Source: Saccharina japonica
Lineage: Eukaryota; Sar; Phaeophyceae; Laminariales; Laminariaceae
Length of the DNA: 64,000 nt
Assembly (NCBI GenBank): GCA_008828725.1
Contig: MEHQ01003146.1
Location: 124,001 to 188,000, forward strand
Direction: 5' to 3'
Below the pieces are notes generated by a model. That model saw only the letters and a list, made by a program, of their open reading frames with translations, had not been told where the DNA came from and made no database searches. Shown here one piece after another: positions 10,712 through 22,920 of the stretch (positions are counted from its first letter, which is position 1; each line of letters opens with the position of its first letter). The position numbers and the translations under genes are program-made.

Positions 10712-13700
10712 GTCGTACTTGCGCCAAGGTTCTCACCTCCCTAGTCGATGTGCCACTGGTGTACAGGCGTACCTAATGAAAGTAGAGGGGAAAAGGGTAA
10801 AACATACGCGAGTAGATGGGCGCGAGTGTCAGTTGAATTTGTCGGGGTTATTCGCGAGAGATTGGCTGTCCTTCGGAAACAGAAGGGGTGCTGTATTGAA
10901 CGGCAAAAAAATAATCGCTGTTGTACGTGTGAACCACTTTCGTTAGTACGGTGAAACGGGGTGAATTGCATTGTACATACAGGGGTATTAATTTGAGGAT
11001 ACCTTGTTATTATTTGATTTATATACTTGTGGTATTGACCTAACCAAGACAACGCCACTCCACCCTCTTAAGGTGCACGCGCTAGTATTAATGGTTTCCC
11101 ATTAATAGTTGTTCTGCTTCAAAAGGAAACATAACAGCCATCATGAACGGATGCAGTCGATATCATAGCAGTTGGGTTAACAAAGAGGCATACCAGCATT
11201 TCGTTGGAGGTGCTGTCGACAAAGTTTCTGGCCCCCGATGCGATCGCAGGGCTGACAGTGCTCCACGTACCCGTCGTCACTGTAAAGCAACAATCGCCAT
11301 AGGCATGGAGGAAAGCGTATACGGAGTCATCAAACAAGACAGGAGTACCGCTAGGGCGATATTGAATTAGGAGGTCCGCAATCCGAGTGCCCCCAACATA
11401 TGGAAAGCCTAACAATGGAATATGTAACGTACAATGACGCTTGTATTCGAATAGGGGGACACGTAAATTATTAACCGCGTGCGTTACTGTAGTTCCGCAC
11501 CACCATCGTAAATTGGCCGATACACGAAACACAGCGATGCGTGTCGTGGCCTTCGTTATACTTCGGTGGGTTAGGTGTTGCGAAAAACTGAGGACGACTA
11601 TGAGCCTGACATGTGAGACGTACTGTCCAGCAGACATATCAGAATATTAGCAAGGTAGCTCACCGCCGGTCAGGTCTCCGATATTAGTTCAGTCGTCCTT
11701 TCCGACGAACTCGTACAGGTCCACCTTCCAGTTAGCTGCCGTGGCACCCGCACCGAGCTGCGCCACCACACTGACTGTCAAGCCTCCTGACGGTACGTCT
11801 GACAGGCTGAAGTACACCTCGAACTGCAGTGGGCCAACACAAGGGTGGGGCCGGTTTGACACATTCGGCGGTGATTCCCCAGTTGCTACATACTGGTAAA
11901 GGATTGAATATTGCCGAGGCCTGGCTATAATCGCAATGTGATTCACAAAGTAAAATTCGGCACGTCATCGTACTAACGTCCATGGATGGGCAAATACTAC
12001 CAGAGTCCTGTCACACGTACGAAACGACAAGTCTGTTTGATGTAAAGCACGAGTGCACGGCTCAAGCAGGGACATTGGACGTGCAATATTTACCAATGAG
12101 TCGTAGTCCTTACCTCAGCGACGCCTAGCCTGGTAGAAGTAAACTTGATGGAGTTGGAAGTAGTAGAAACTGCGGCCTTTTCAGCATTCTATTGGGCACA
12201 GGGGAGGGGAGGGGCACGGGTGTTAGCGGAATACATAAACCTTGAGGCAGGAGTCAGGTGGGAAGGAATATGTACCAGGGTACAGCATATTCCGGTGAGA
12301 GCGACGATTTTGGGATAAGCCTTCGGTCATACTTGACGGACCGACAGCATCACACACCGAGACAGCGGATACGCATATTTCGAGCGATCAGCAAATCACC
12401 TGCACAACCACCGGGTACGCTTTAAACCTTGCCGAGATCTCATGCGATACGTTTCAACAACTACACCACTGAGGACGAGCGAGTAAACCCCTATGCTCAC
12501 CACAAGGGGAAGACCGTCGCTTTGTGCTGAAATAATGTCGACGCCTTTTCTCCTTACACGCTCCACATACACAGCACTTCCGACAACTCCAGTGCCATCA
12601 TTGGCTACCGGCGCAGACACAGGAGCAGCCGTAGGCGTAGCCACGGGCGCAACAAGGGGCGAAGCCGTAAGCACACCCACAGGCGGAGGCATGAGCGTTG
12701 GCGCCGGGACTGGAGACGGCGTATTAGTCCATATCCCGAAGATAGTAATTTTGTCGAGGTAGACTGTCTGAAGGAGTAACAGGTGTGAGCGGGAGAAAGC
12801 GTAGCCCAAGGTTTATTGTACGGCAAAGGAGGGAAACCGAGTACTGTACTTGCTGCAGCTTGGGAACAACCGCGGCAGCACGGCAAATGGAAGATGGACT
12901 ATTGTTGTGGTTGGAATGTGGCGCCTTCTTCTTTGTGATCAACACATTAGGATCACATTAGGATATCATAGCACCACCCAAAACGTCAGTTTGAACGGGT
13001 ATTTTCGTACAACCGTACCAATGCTCCTAGGCATTAGTCCTACGAACATGTTGCTTGAGCGTATTCAACCTAACATACCAACCGGCAGTGTTCGCTTAAG
13101 GAGCGCAATCTGTCGACACTGGTCAAGCCTGAACGGGCAACCCGTACCGTGGGATGAGTCTACAGTACCTTCATATCATGCGACAAGTGATCACATGTAT
13201 CTGTATACAGGCGTGTAGTGTGCACCAGCACATGGCTGTTGGCTAGGCCGTTGTCCCAAGGCGCGTATCTTGTTCATATACGAATATGGTGTTTTGGTCA
13301 ACTCTAAGGAAACTTTCTAAACGTCTTGAGCGGGTTGTTCAATACACACCGCCGTAGCACGCTTGCATTAACCGCCGTTGCGAGTGTGGCGCGCATCGTC
13401 TCACCTGTTTGCTTGACGCACCGGAAGTGTAAATCCGCATCTAGCACGGGCGCGGAAGCCATCAGAACATTAGACAAATACGGGGGCGGGGGGAGAGATC
13501 AGGCATGATATTCCCGTCATTGTGCACGAACTTAGCACCGTCGCAACCGAGAGCTTCCTACACGAATCGAGCTGCGCGCATACTGTACGCAGTATCTTAC
13601 CAGGTATTGGGTACACCAACAACACGGACGGTTCACAGCGATTATGTGCCCCTCTGCAAGTTCTACTGACAACCCCCCCATCGCCGTAGCTTTAAGCAAA

Positions 13701-14360
13701 CACACGCAACGCTACAGTTAAACTTAAAACGCCAGGTAGCTTGGGATGAGGCCAACAAGAGCTGAACCACACCGAAAGCTAGGCACATTCGGTGGTTCTG
13801 ATACTATACTTCAGGTAGCTTAAGTATTTACTCACCAGCAAATGGGAGGACGACGGGATGTCAAAGTTTTTGGCTAAGCCAACGGGGTCTGTGCTCATGG
13901 TCTGCCAGCCATCCAGCGTAGCTGAGGTGGAACGATCAAACCAGATAACACAACGGACAAGGTATGTGGTCAAAATTATTTTTGTAGACACAATAGAATG
14001 GTGGTGCGAGAATTTCAGAAGTGGAACCAACACATTTGTTCAACGTTGAAACGTTGCAACTGAAGAACTATGATTGTATTCCATGATATTCGTCGGTACA
14101 TACCGAGTCCAACTGTTAATGAGAATGTTGAAAAACATGGCCTTGTTCGCTTATTTCGCTCGTCTCGGAGTCTGGCTGTGGGTGACATAGACAGCGCGCT
14201 TCTCCGTAAGAAGTTATGCACAAAAACGAACGAGTCGCCCCCACCGCACAGCGGCAGTCTATGACGCGTGCTACCATGGAGATGTAGGCTGTTTACCTTG
14301 TTTTGGCGAGAGCCCAATTCTGCCCGACGGGCGGGGCTCCCAGAACGGAAAACTAGAGTG

Positions 14361-14656
14361 GATGCACGCTACGGTAGAGGTCCCGAGCTACGATAGAGGT
14401 AGAGGTAGAGGTATACCTTTTTTTGGCTTAAACCGTTTCTGATCGATTTACTGTACCGCCTTAACCCAGAATCGTCGGACTCTCAGTGTTGCAGTCATGC
14501 AAAATGTTCCAGGGTATATTTAGAGTAAGTCATCGGGTTGTTCATCGGGTAGCACTTTTAATTTTCTCCCGAATTTTGTTTTTTCTGGTGAGGTATGGAG
14601 CTCCTCAAGTGCGGAGCTCCACAAAACCATGGTGCACCTCTATCGTAGCATGCGTC
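14361..14656. mobile_element. TIR MITE, in intron 3 of the copy A gene
   Basis: The ends are inverted repeats: left GATGCACGCTACGGTAGAGG, and right the reverse complement of GACGCATGCTACGATAGAGG. The inside has no ORF. An extra internal run of TAGAGG repeats follows the left end. It belongs to the same family as the elements at 16340, 18571, 40683, 42363 and 52471. Confidence 0.7.
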
Positions 14657-14905
14657 AGAAGTGCAACCATATGTTTTTGGGGGTGGTCACTCGTGGAGCC
14701 CCATACCTCACCCAAAAACACTACTTTTGGAGGAAATTAAAAGTGCTACGTACCCGACGAAGATTCCCATGACCTCAGGTGTAAAACGAAACATATTGCG
14801 ACGCAAGGAAGAATTTCCGGCCAGGTTGGGGTTAAGGAGCCCCGTAATTCAGAAATGTTTGGAGCCAAATAACGGTATACCTTTGCCTCTATCGTAGCAA
14901 TCGTC
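14657..14905. mobile_element. TIR MITE remnant related to the one at 40683 in copy B
   Basis: The interior (GGGGGTGGTCACTCGTGGAG, and later GAGCCCCGTAATTCAGAAA) matches the copy B MITE at 40683-40933. The right end, CCTCTATCGTAGC near 14890-14902, is a degenerate TIR. The left TIR appears to be shared with, or replaced by, the right end of the MITE at 14361-14656, so the two are overlapped or nested. Confidence 0.5.
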
Positions 14906-15279
14906 CAGTGTTACTCCAATATATCGTTATAATAGATGTTTCCCGTCTTCAGATATGTTCGCTTTAACACGGTCAGCTTCAGCACTGTTCGTCGTTAGTC
15001 GTGCTCCGAGCGGGGTACACATAGTTCCTTAGATGCTGTAAGCGAGCAGCGCTCCATTGGTGATGTGCCACCTATACCGTAGCATTTGTCCGTGCCCACA
15101 CACGAAGCGAGGCGACGGGACAGGAACATTTTGCCGGGACCGCGCCTCAATGAATGCCGAACGAGGCTTACCTTTGCCGGATAATGGTAAAAATATGTGG
15201 TATTATGCACACGGGGCCAGTGATAGGTTGACTGTGGCACGGATCGCCAAGGTATACAGCCAGGCTCTCACGGCGGGGG

Positions 15280-15291
15280 GGGGGGGCAGAA
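15280..15291. repeat. Poly-G run in intron 3 of the copy A gene
   Basis: A G homopolymer interrupts otherwise mixed sequence (CTCACGGCGGGGGG...). In copy B the matching place reads GGCGGATGGGTGGG, so the tract length changed after the duplication. Confidence 0.8.
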
Positions 15292-16339
15292 TAGGACAGT
15301 GTGTTGAGTTGGGACTCACAGCCCCGCTCAAACACACATAATGCCGTTTATAAAAAAAAGTGGGGCTATACAATGCAAATAAAGCAGACTACATCTCAAC
15401 GTATATGACGCGTAGAAAGGTGAGGGTAGCTCACTGTCGGTCAGATCTCCCAAATTAGTCCAGTCGTCCTTCCCGACGTACTCGTACAGGTCGATCTTCC
15501 AGTTAGAAGCCACAGCCCCAGCGCCAAGCTGGGCCACCCAATCCACGCGCAGCGTTTCCACCATGATGGAAGGCGGCGTCATCTCAATTACGTACTGCCG
15601 GAAAAGGGAAATCAAAGTCAAGGACGGGCCAATAGCAAGCGGGAAAAAGGAATACGATACAGGTCGGTAGACGAAGGAGGTCCTCGCGCGCTTCAATTAT
15701 GTCGCACGGCTGTGTGGGGCGTGTGCAAATTAGGCAGTAACGAACGCCGCAGCGAGCGGCAAGTACGTCAGTCTTTCAAAGCCTGATCAGTGCATTCGTT
15801 CGGCTTGGATCTTGGGAAGAGAGGATCGGTACTTGATAGCGCGTGTGCATATTGTCCCGCATTGAAACCCCAACGTGAGTCGACGGGGTATCCTGATCTC
15901 CACGGTTATTCACCTTGTAGCATGGGCAGGGTCGATCTTGGGTGTATGGTGCGCGCTCAACCTATGTGGTAACGAACCCGTCGGTGTAATAGTTGTTACC
16001 ATGTACCGTATAACAGATCAAAGCCTGCTCGGTACGTAAGCTTAATCGACTTAAACCATGAGTATAGTCGAAACTGAGACAAACTCCTTACCTCGGCGGC
16101 GCCGGTATCAGTAGACGAGAACTCGATGCAGTGATCCGTGTCGGACGTAGGACCCAGCTCCGCACCCTACCGAGCGGAAAACAAGACAAACGTGTACAGT
16201 GCAAGGATGTCCTCAGTCTGGTTGTTTGCAAACGGCCGTGATCAAACGTCGGCAGAACGCTTGGGAAAACCTCTGTATACATCTTCCACAGAGACGCTTC
16301 AGACCACGGAGCAGAAACATCGAATCGCTGGTACGAATA

Positions 16340-16588
16340 GACGCGTGCTATGGTAGAGGTAGCAATTTTTGACTGAATCGTTTTCTGATCGATCGGACTC
16401 CTTAACCGAAATTCGTCGGACTTTAACTTTTGTGACGAATAACGTTTCAGAGTACACCTCGGTCACGAGATTTCTCATCCAGCAACACTTTTTTCCCCCT
16501 CCAAAATGTTTTTTGTTCGGTTAGGTATGACGCTCCTTAAGTGAGAAGCTCAGAAAAAACATGGTGCACCTCTATCGTAGCATGTGTC
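16340..16588. mobile_element. TIR MITE in intron 1 of the copy A gene
   Basis: The left end is GACGCGTGCTATGGTAGAGG; the right end read inward is GACACATGCTACGATAGAGG. Length is 249 bp, with no ORF. The same insertion is present in copy B at 42363-42609, so it predates the segmental duplication. The inside contains CTCCTTAACCGAAATTCGTC, which is the unoccupied form of the site hit by the three-hairpin MITE at 52533. Confidence 0.75.
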
Positions 16589-16994
16589 AATAGGGCGAAC
16601 GAATCGCCGTGAAGGTTTCACGAGAGGTACGAGGCTTTCATATATATACAGCGCGGGTCACAGACTCCACGCGACTGTACGACGATACGAGGCTCACCGA
16701 AATACCAATCCCATGCTCTTGAAACAGGGTAAAGTTAGAGGTGCCTTCAGTACGCTCTACAGACACCGGCCAGCCGTTCACGATGACGATGCCGATGTCG
16801 CTTTGCAGATCAGGTATCGACAGATGGTCTGGTACTTCCTGGCCATGTACAAATCCAACGAACGAACAGAAAACACAGAGCGCTACGAGTACTCGGAGCG
16901 GCTGCGTTGTCCGCCAGAAGACCGATTGCGACACGCCGTGCATGTTTGGCGTCATGCTTTGGACGCTGTTTGACATATTGGCGGGAAATAGGTA

Positions 16995-17075
16995 GGCAGG
17001 CGAAGGGAGGGAGCGGGGGAGGGCGGCACGGAGGGAGGAAGGAAGAGAGGGAGGGAGGGAGGGAGGGTGGGAAAA
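16995..17075. repeat. GGGA-rich polypurine tract upstream of exon 1
   Basis: A run of GGGA/GGAA units lies on the plus strand, which is CCCTCC-type pyrimidine on the gene strand, 20-100 bases upstream of the exon 1 ATG of the copy A gene. Copy B has the matching tract at about 43015-43100. It may be a promoter or 5' leader element and could form a G-quadruplex; both are inferences. Confidence 0.6.
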
Positions 17076-17499
17076 GTTGTTATCTATTTCGTTCCGCTCA
17101 CCCTCGTGGCAGTGGCAATGGTGCAGTGCTTCACTGATTCCTCACAGTCGCTGCAATTCATATGGAAGGAATCGACACAACCATATGTATTGCGTGGAAA
17201 TATCTATATATTACACAATCAAATTCAACCCAACTCTGGCATAGGGCGATAACAATCGACCCATCCAACTTCATAAGGGCTGCACGTAGTTCTGGTGGTT
17301 TGCACCAAATACCAGATGTTTACAGTAGTGCAGCAGTGGTCCGTCCATAGTGCTGGCATGCACCGGCATTCGTACCGCCACTATGACGGCAACCCAGACT
17401 ACTCCGCATACTACTTCGCTGGTGAATCTCATCTGCGCTATTCAACGGAGAGTATACCGGGCAACAGGCAGTGCTCAACAGGCACTACTACGGAATAGA

Positions 17500-17642
17500 A
17501 GGATGTCCTTCGCCTGGTCTTTATTCGGACCAGGGGGTGGGCTACAGCACAAAGGGGTGGAACGTCAAAACCAAATGACAAACTGTTTGCGGTCCACGGC
17601 GCCGATTAGAACAGGGCACGTTGCACAACACCCCCTTTGACC
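17500..17642. other. Block strongly conserved between copies A and B
   Basis: This stretch matches 43525-43670 better than its surroundings. On the plus strand it holds a short frame beginning MSFAWSLFGPGGGLQH in A and MSFASSLFGPGGGLQH in B. On the minus strand it holds a short frame ending VDRKQFVIWF followed by TGA, with an AATAAA about 55 bases further on. It may be the 3' end of an unseen minus-strand gene, a short plus-strand coding piece, or a regulatory block. None of these is proven. Confidence 0.3.

Positions 17643-17643
<1 letters not shown>

Positions 17644-17674
<31 letters not shown>
17644..17674. repeat. C31 homopolymer
   Basis: Thirty-one consecutive C residues. The corresponding place in copy B (43657-43664) has a short C run and an inserted 500 bp element. 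Confidence 0.95.
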
Positions 17675-18570
17675 AGTATTGACTCATGTATTGGCACGTA
17701 CACACATAACGAATGAATGCTGCCCCGAAGCATGTCTCAGACTATATCGTGCTGTCACGGTGGTTATTCGCAGAGGATTCGAGACTACGAAACGAGGAAA
17801 CCTCTACAGTACTACTGCTGTGTAAATAATGCGTTTGCGATGAAGGCGCCGGCAGGGATATACCCCTTCTACAGCCCTATTTTCGAAAATTCATCTGACA
17901 AGCGTGCCCGCTATATCGTCCGTGCTACACTCGAGGGAAATTTCAGTTGTGCACTGACATAGTGTACGTATATTCCTGTGGGTACACGATGGAAATATAT
18001 TTCCGGCACTGAGCATGTACCAGGTATTACCGTACGAGTATTAATGTGTTTCCTGACGCACTGCATACGTCTTGTGTGTCCAGAGAGACGCGGGGTTGCT
18101 GTTCGACTACTGTACGCACATTACTAAATCTATTCAATATTGACTCTTTTTACCGTGTGGACCGATAAGAAGACTCTCCATGTTCCTAAACGCGAAGATT
18201 CGTACGTCCCGACACACAGATATTACCGTTTTCATTTGCGTACAGTAGAGTATTATAGTTGTTTGACTGGTGGTACAGAAGGGCGGGGGTACCCCATGTT
18301 TACTGCCCCGTGCACACGCCCCCCTGGCTAGTGGCTCTGTACCTCGCTCAAACTGTACCTTAAAATGACTATGTTACCGCAGGAAAACAAGCAATTACAT
18401 GGCAGTGCATACCGCGAAACCCAAAACATATACACAACAAAATCTTGCAAATAAACATGGTAACTCATTCGTCAGAGTGGCTCTGATGGGCTGAGAATAT
18501 CAAAGGAAAAGGCGTATACCGAGCCGAAGCACCAGAACTTTCATACGGCAGTACCACGGACTGCGACACT

Positions 18571-18790
18571 GATGCGTGCTATGGTACAGGTGAGCATTTT
18601 ATATTTTTCTGAGGTTCCACATTCGAGGAGCGCTATACCTCTATACCTGCAGTAGTCTAAACACTGGTGTTGGAGGAATATATAGAAATCACGTAGGAAT
18701 GAAAGACCGGCGAGGTTAGGTTAAGGGGCCCGGTAATTAAGAAGATCAATAAGCCAAATAGCGGTGTATACCTCCATCATGGTACGCATC
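18571..18790. mobile_element. TIR MITE
   Basis: The left end is GATGCGTGCTATGGTACAGG; the right end read inward is GATGCGTACCATGATGGAGG. It is about 220 bp with no ORF. The inside shares GGCCCGGTAATTAAGAA with related elements (GAGCCCCGTAATTCAGAAA at 14840). Confidence 0.65.
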
Positions 18791-21700
18791 TACTCGAAGA
18801 TACGAATATGCTGGCTACAGAGCATGCCAGCATGCCGATGCATCGAGGCTATGGTGGCTAGTGCCGAACCCAAATGATTACTCGCTCGGAAACGACGCCC
18901 ACCGCTTGTATGCCCTGCTCAGCTGCAACGCGAGTATAGATGCCCAACACAAAGACTGGGCTTGCTGCATGAATACAGGCTGGTGTCATGGTAATCATGG
19001 TATCCCCGTTTCCTCTCTATTGTTGTGGAGGCGTTACTACTTATATATTCTTCTGAAAATAGGAATACTTTCCCTCCTGTTCAGAACTTCTGGAGATCCA
19101 AGGAGCCGCAAATATGTTTGACTCAAACACGTGTGGGTGCGGGTGATCAAGTGTAACCAGAGTGAACCTGCACAGAAGTCGGGCTTGCCCCATACTGCCT
19201 AAACTAATGCATCATGCCACGGCCGTAAGGCAGTAGTGGCGTACCTTCGCAGTTGCCAGCCATACCGCCCAAGATGTATTCAGTACGGCCAATGCCCACG
19301 CCGTGTTTTGGAGATAGACGCTGAAATTGGCACACGTTCGTTTTGCGCCCTATACGAGCCGTTAACGAATGGTTCTCTTTTTTTTCGCCAGATATTGTTT
19401 GTGTTGTATTTGGTTGGCAAATTTGAGTTTTAAAAGATCCAAACTTTCCAGCGAAAATATAAAATAAAAACAATAACTCATTCGTGAAAGGCTCGGGTAG
19501 GGCGCATAAACCACGTGTGCCAAATTTCCGGGTCTATCCCCAAACAACAACGTGGACGTTTGTACTTTTGTGCGGTAAATGTGCAATAAATAGGCGTTCC
19601 CTCGTAATTACTTAGTTTGAGTATATATATTCGATTATGGGCGTTAAATATGACTTAATATTGACCATACGCAGTCAGATCTTCGAATACTTGCGTGAAA
19701 CTATCTACCAACATGCCTTGGACCACCTGGAAGCAAGAAACGCCTGACTGTTGTTGACCTGTTTGAAGGCCTGTGATTGGTCGGGCCACATGTTTGGCGG
19801 TAGTGCCAGGTCTAGATATTGAAGGAAGCACTGGCGTTATGACCCTCTTCCATAAAAACTGGCGTTGTGACCCTCTTCCAGTGTTCATGGCGGTCAGTAT
19901 GATACCAAATATGTGACATTGGAGTTGCTATTGCATGCGGCATTCGTGAGTGACGAAGTTTGGGGTGATGTGCCTGAACCAGCTCGTAGTACATCACATA
20001 GAAGGTGGTGTGCGATAATAATTGTTTCTTCGGAGTGATGGAAGGGATAGTACAACGGCAATAACACAGGATGTTCGGTTCAAGTTGGATTCGAACATGT
20101 GTATGTATACTCGTATCCGATACATCATTCGAGTCCAAAGATATTCAGAAGTATATCAGGTACCTCGTACTAGGTATCCGTTTCAGGGAAAAAGGGAGAC
20201 TCCCTTTTCGATTTTTCAGGTCGGGTTTGTTCTTTTGAATATATTAGGGTGCGGTGTAAAATGCATAGTGTATAATGAACCGGTTGTGACGAATGTTTTG
20301 CTTGCAGAAATTAAATATGGAAAGTCGTACTTATTGGCTTGTTTTCGACTATTCCAGTACCAGGGGAGGCTGCTGCACAGTGTCCTCAAGCAATGGTATT
20401 GGTGATAATCCACGTGATATTGTATTGTTCTGCCGGGTTCTGTATAGCAAAGTCATCCCGTACTTCGATTTATCTGCATATATCAGGTGTGCCTACCGTT
20501 GCAAATATACCAGGAATCGAGTTTAGGTAAAAGCCCCGCCTGTAAATATGCTACCAGATGAACAATCCTGTGGCCCGAAGCATAGAAAAGCAAATGGTGA
20601 AACACAATAATAATTCCAGCTAACCATTATCGGGATAATAAGGACCCCCGTAATCCAGAAAACATTTCAGTCAAAAAGTGCTACCTTTTTCGTAGGGCGC
20701 ATTCTATTGTGTTCATGATGGAATGTGCCCGACTATGATGATAGTCGAGAGGTAAGCGCTTGGATTGCTGTTAGGCAAGTCCGGTTGGGAGCTTCGCTCA
20801 GAAGAAAGAAATCGATGATGCTGAAATGGCGCTCTCAGGCCGATTAAGCGAAAGGAAGAAAGGAGAGAAAGAGAGAGTGAGAGGATGGGGGTGCCATCAT
20901 CGGTCAGCTCTCAGCAAGACTGCTAATCCCGGGCCATTGTACTGCCCGAGCTACATCAACGTTCCCAGTATCGATACTTAGCAGCGTTCCCAGCATCGAT
21001 ACAAATGGTGCGTGCTCGAGATCGTTCTCGGTGTGTCCTCGTGATCGTTCTTGGTGCGTACCCGTGAACGTTACTTATTGCTATTGCGTCGACAACCGAC
21101 GAACGACTACCAGGAGAATGTTTTTGGAGCATTCTTACGCGTGTTTTGAGTAGCAAACAATACCACTCTTATATCAAAGTATATCCTGCTGTGGTACGTG
21201 CCTGGATAGATCGTGCTACTACTGTGCTCTGACCTATAGATGACTATGTTACCGATCAGCGACTCGGTAAGCTACTGGCTACTGCTGTAGCGAAGTACCT
21301 ATCACTAATTGAGCTTGGCATGGTTGAGGAGAAAACGCCGAAACAGCCAGCCAGTGTTAATATTGAGTGCTCGGCCACTTTAAGAGTCTTGCCACTTCTG
21401 AAAATAAGTTGCTAAACCTTAACGTGATTTCGTAATACGTTATTACCCCGCTCCCCGCTGGCCTCAGACCCAGGGGGTTCCTATTTCAACCTTATTGCAA
21501 TTGCTGTCACATATATACCTCGTATACATATACGAAGTATACAAATATTCCATATATATATTGTAGGACATATATTTATAAACTGGTTAGAGTATAGCGA
21601 GGTGTAATTCCTAGGGTGAACCCTGACGTGAGGTAAGCCAAACCGTGGAAATGAAGGAATTGGTAAAAGGCTTACTGACCCCATCGGGATATACGATCAC

Positions 21701-22730
21701 AAAATAGTTACGACATCATGTCTATCACATCACGTGAAGACCCTGGAAATAAATGTTTACGCCGTCCTTCATGCTCTGGCAGGGATATTAGTGGGCCCCT
21801 ATACATATGACAGGCAGGGTTGGGCTTTGATTTTGAAGCACAGCCCCGAGGGGCAATGGAACATCTTGCCAACCCCATGTACTTTCGTATATTATGACTT
21901 ATACAACACGTTAAGCGATAAATTGACTTGGAATGAGCCGATGATCGACGAAAGTGGGCGTGCTAATTGGCCGATTTTGGGGATATGGCACTGCCATCGT
22001 GCCACGACAGACAACATTGCGATAGAACCGCGATGGGACGACGCTAAGAATATGCGTACGTATGTAGGCCTTTCACAGTTGTGGAAAGGGTAGTTGAAAA
22101 CACGGGAGGGGCGCGACCTGTGTCGTGTTACACCGTGGTAGAGCCGTTGTCTGAGCGTCATGGAGATAAAACAAAATGCGGGGAGGGAATAAGAGCCCCA
22201 ACATAAAGTCCATGTGGTTTGGACAACATAATCCATAGACTCCATCAGTTGGTGCGGACAAACCGTCTGTTTTAAACATTGACTAATCTGAACGAATGCA
22301 GTTGCTGCATTTCGTAAATACATTACGGTACCCTCTCGGATCGCAGACCTTTCACATTTCTAGGATAAAAAAAACACACGGACACTGGGTGTGCTTGATG
22401 TCAACGGGTACATCTAACGGCTTTCTGTCCAAACACACACGCGTGCATGCGCCCAGGTGTCCCATTACAGTACCCCTATCGAGCAGAGTTGGAACGGGTT
22501 GAACTGAATCACGATATATCGAATAGTAGTTATCCTGCACATGAATCTACCTCAAGATTATATGTCCCTCTAGACGAGGGATTTGATATACTACCTTGGC
22601 TGCATCTCACTTTTACCTTCTACGCTGTCAATACACAGCAACCGCAGCATCATCCACACCACTACATGCAGTACTGGAACGCTACCAATCTCAAATTCGA
22701 TTGAGTGGCTGAGTGAAATAGAGTGCGTTG
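18791..22730. other. Non-coding part of copy A
   Basis: No gene is supported. It aligns with about 45920-49490 of copy B, except that roughly 18980-19990 of A has no counterpart and is replaced in B by the 756 bp palindrome. A 36-base word near 21443-21478 (CCCCGCTCCCCGCTGGCCTC and onward) is preserved exactly in B near 48203. A minus-strand frame at 21892-22323 stays open in both copies, with partial similarity (MTLRQRLYHGVTRHR), but shows no recognisable motif. Confidence 0.45.
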
Positions 22731-22920
22731 CTCTCACTTACCTTCGCCTAACAGAGGGGGCCACGAGTTATGCACTTCCTTATTTGACGTCGCAGCCTGT
22801 CTTAACTTATTAGAGTCTTGTTCGGTCTCAGACCACCGGCTTCGGGCAGGCCCTGAGTTGTGAGAGGCGTAGGGCACTGCTACTGCTACCGGAACTACCA
22901 CCACTGCTTGCTTACCGGGG
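22731..22920 (-). other. Possible exon conserved in copy B
   Basis: On the minus strand the frame PYASHNSGPARSRWSETEQD runs into NKEVHNSWPPLLGEG and then a GTAAGT donor. The block is conserved at about 49490-49670, but there the donor reads ATAGGT and a one-base length difference in the middle breaks the frame. It may be an exon decayed in B, or non-coding. Confidence 0.25.

Larger units (their letters stand above)
10737..16976 (-). pseudogene. Secreted two-domain protein gene, copy A, nine exons with a nonsense codon
   Basis: Nine exons are supported by GT donors, AG acceptors, matching phases and conservation with copy B: 16698-16976, 16092-16166, 15435-15594, 13836-13921, 12501-12767, 12114-12188, 11664-11823, 11194-11279 and 10737-10772. 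Exon 1 encodes a signal peptide (core RVLVALCVFCSFVGFVHG, then Q). Exons 1-5 form domain 1, with WVAQLGAGAVASNWKIDLYE and the closing strand VYLDKITIFG, followed by a linker rich in Pro, Ala, Thr and Val. Exons 5-9 form domain 2, with VVAQLGAGATAANWKVDLYE. The strand pattern suggests a jelly-roll carbohydrate-binding fold; this is inference. A TGA at 11689-11691 replaces the conserved Trp of DDWTN, so the product would end after about 358 residues. Intron 1 carries a MITE (16340-16588) and intron 3 another (14361-14656). The 3' end is not found. Confidence 0.7.

Noticed and set aside
10737-10772. Reading exon 9 of copy A from the nearer AG as a 19 nt exon containing TAG
   Set aside because: The acceptor 17 bases upstream has the pyrimidine tract, keeps phase 0 and gives VRLYTSGTSTRE, matching IRLYTSGASTRE in copy B.
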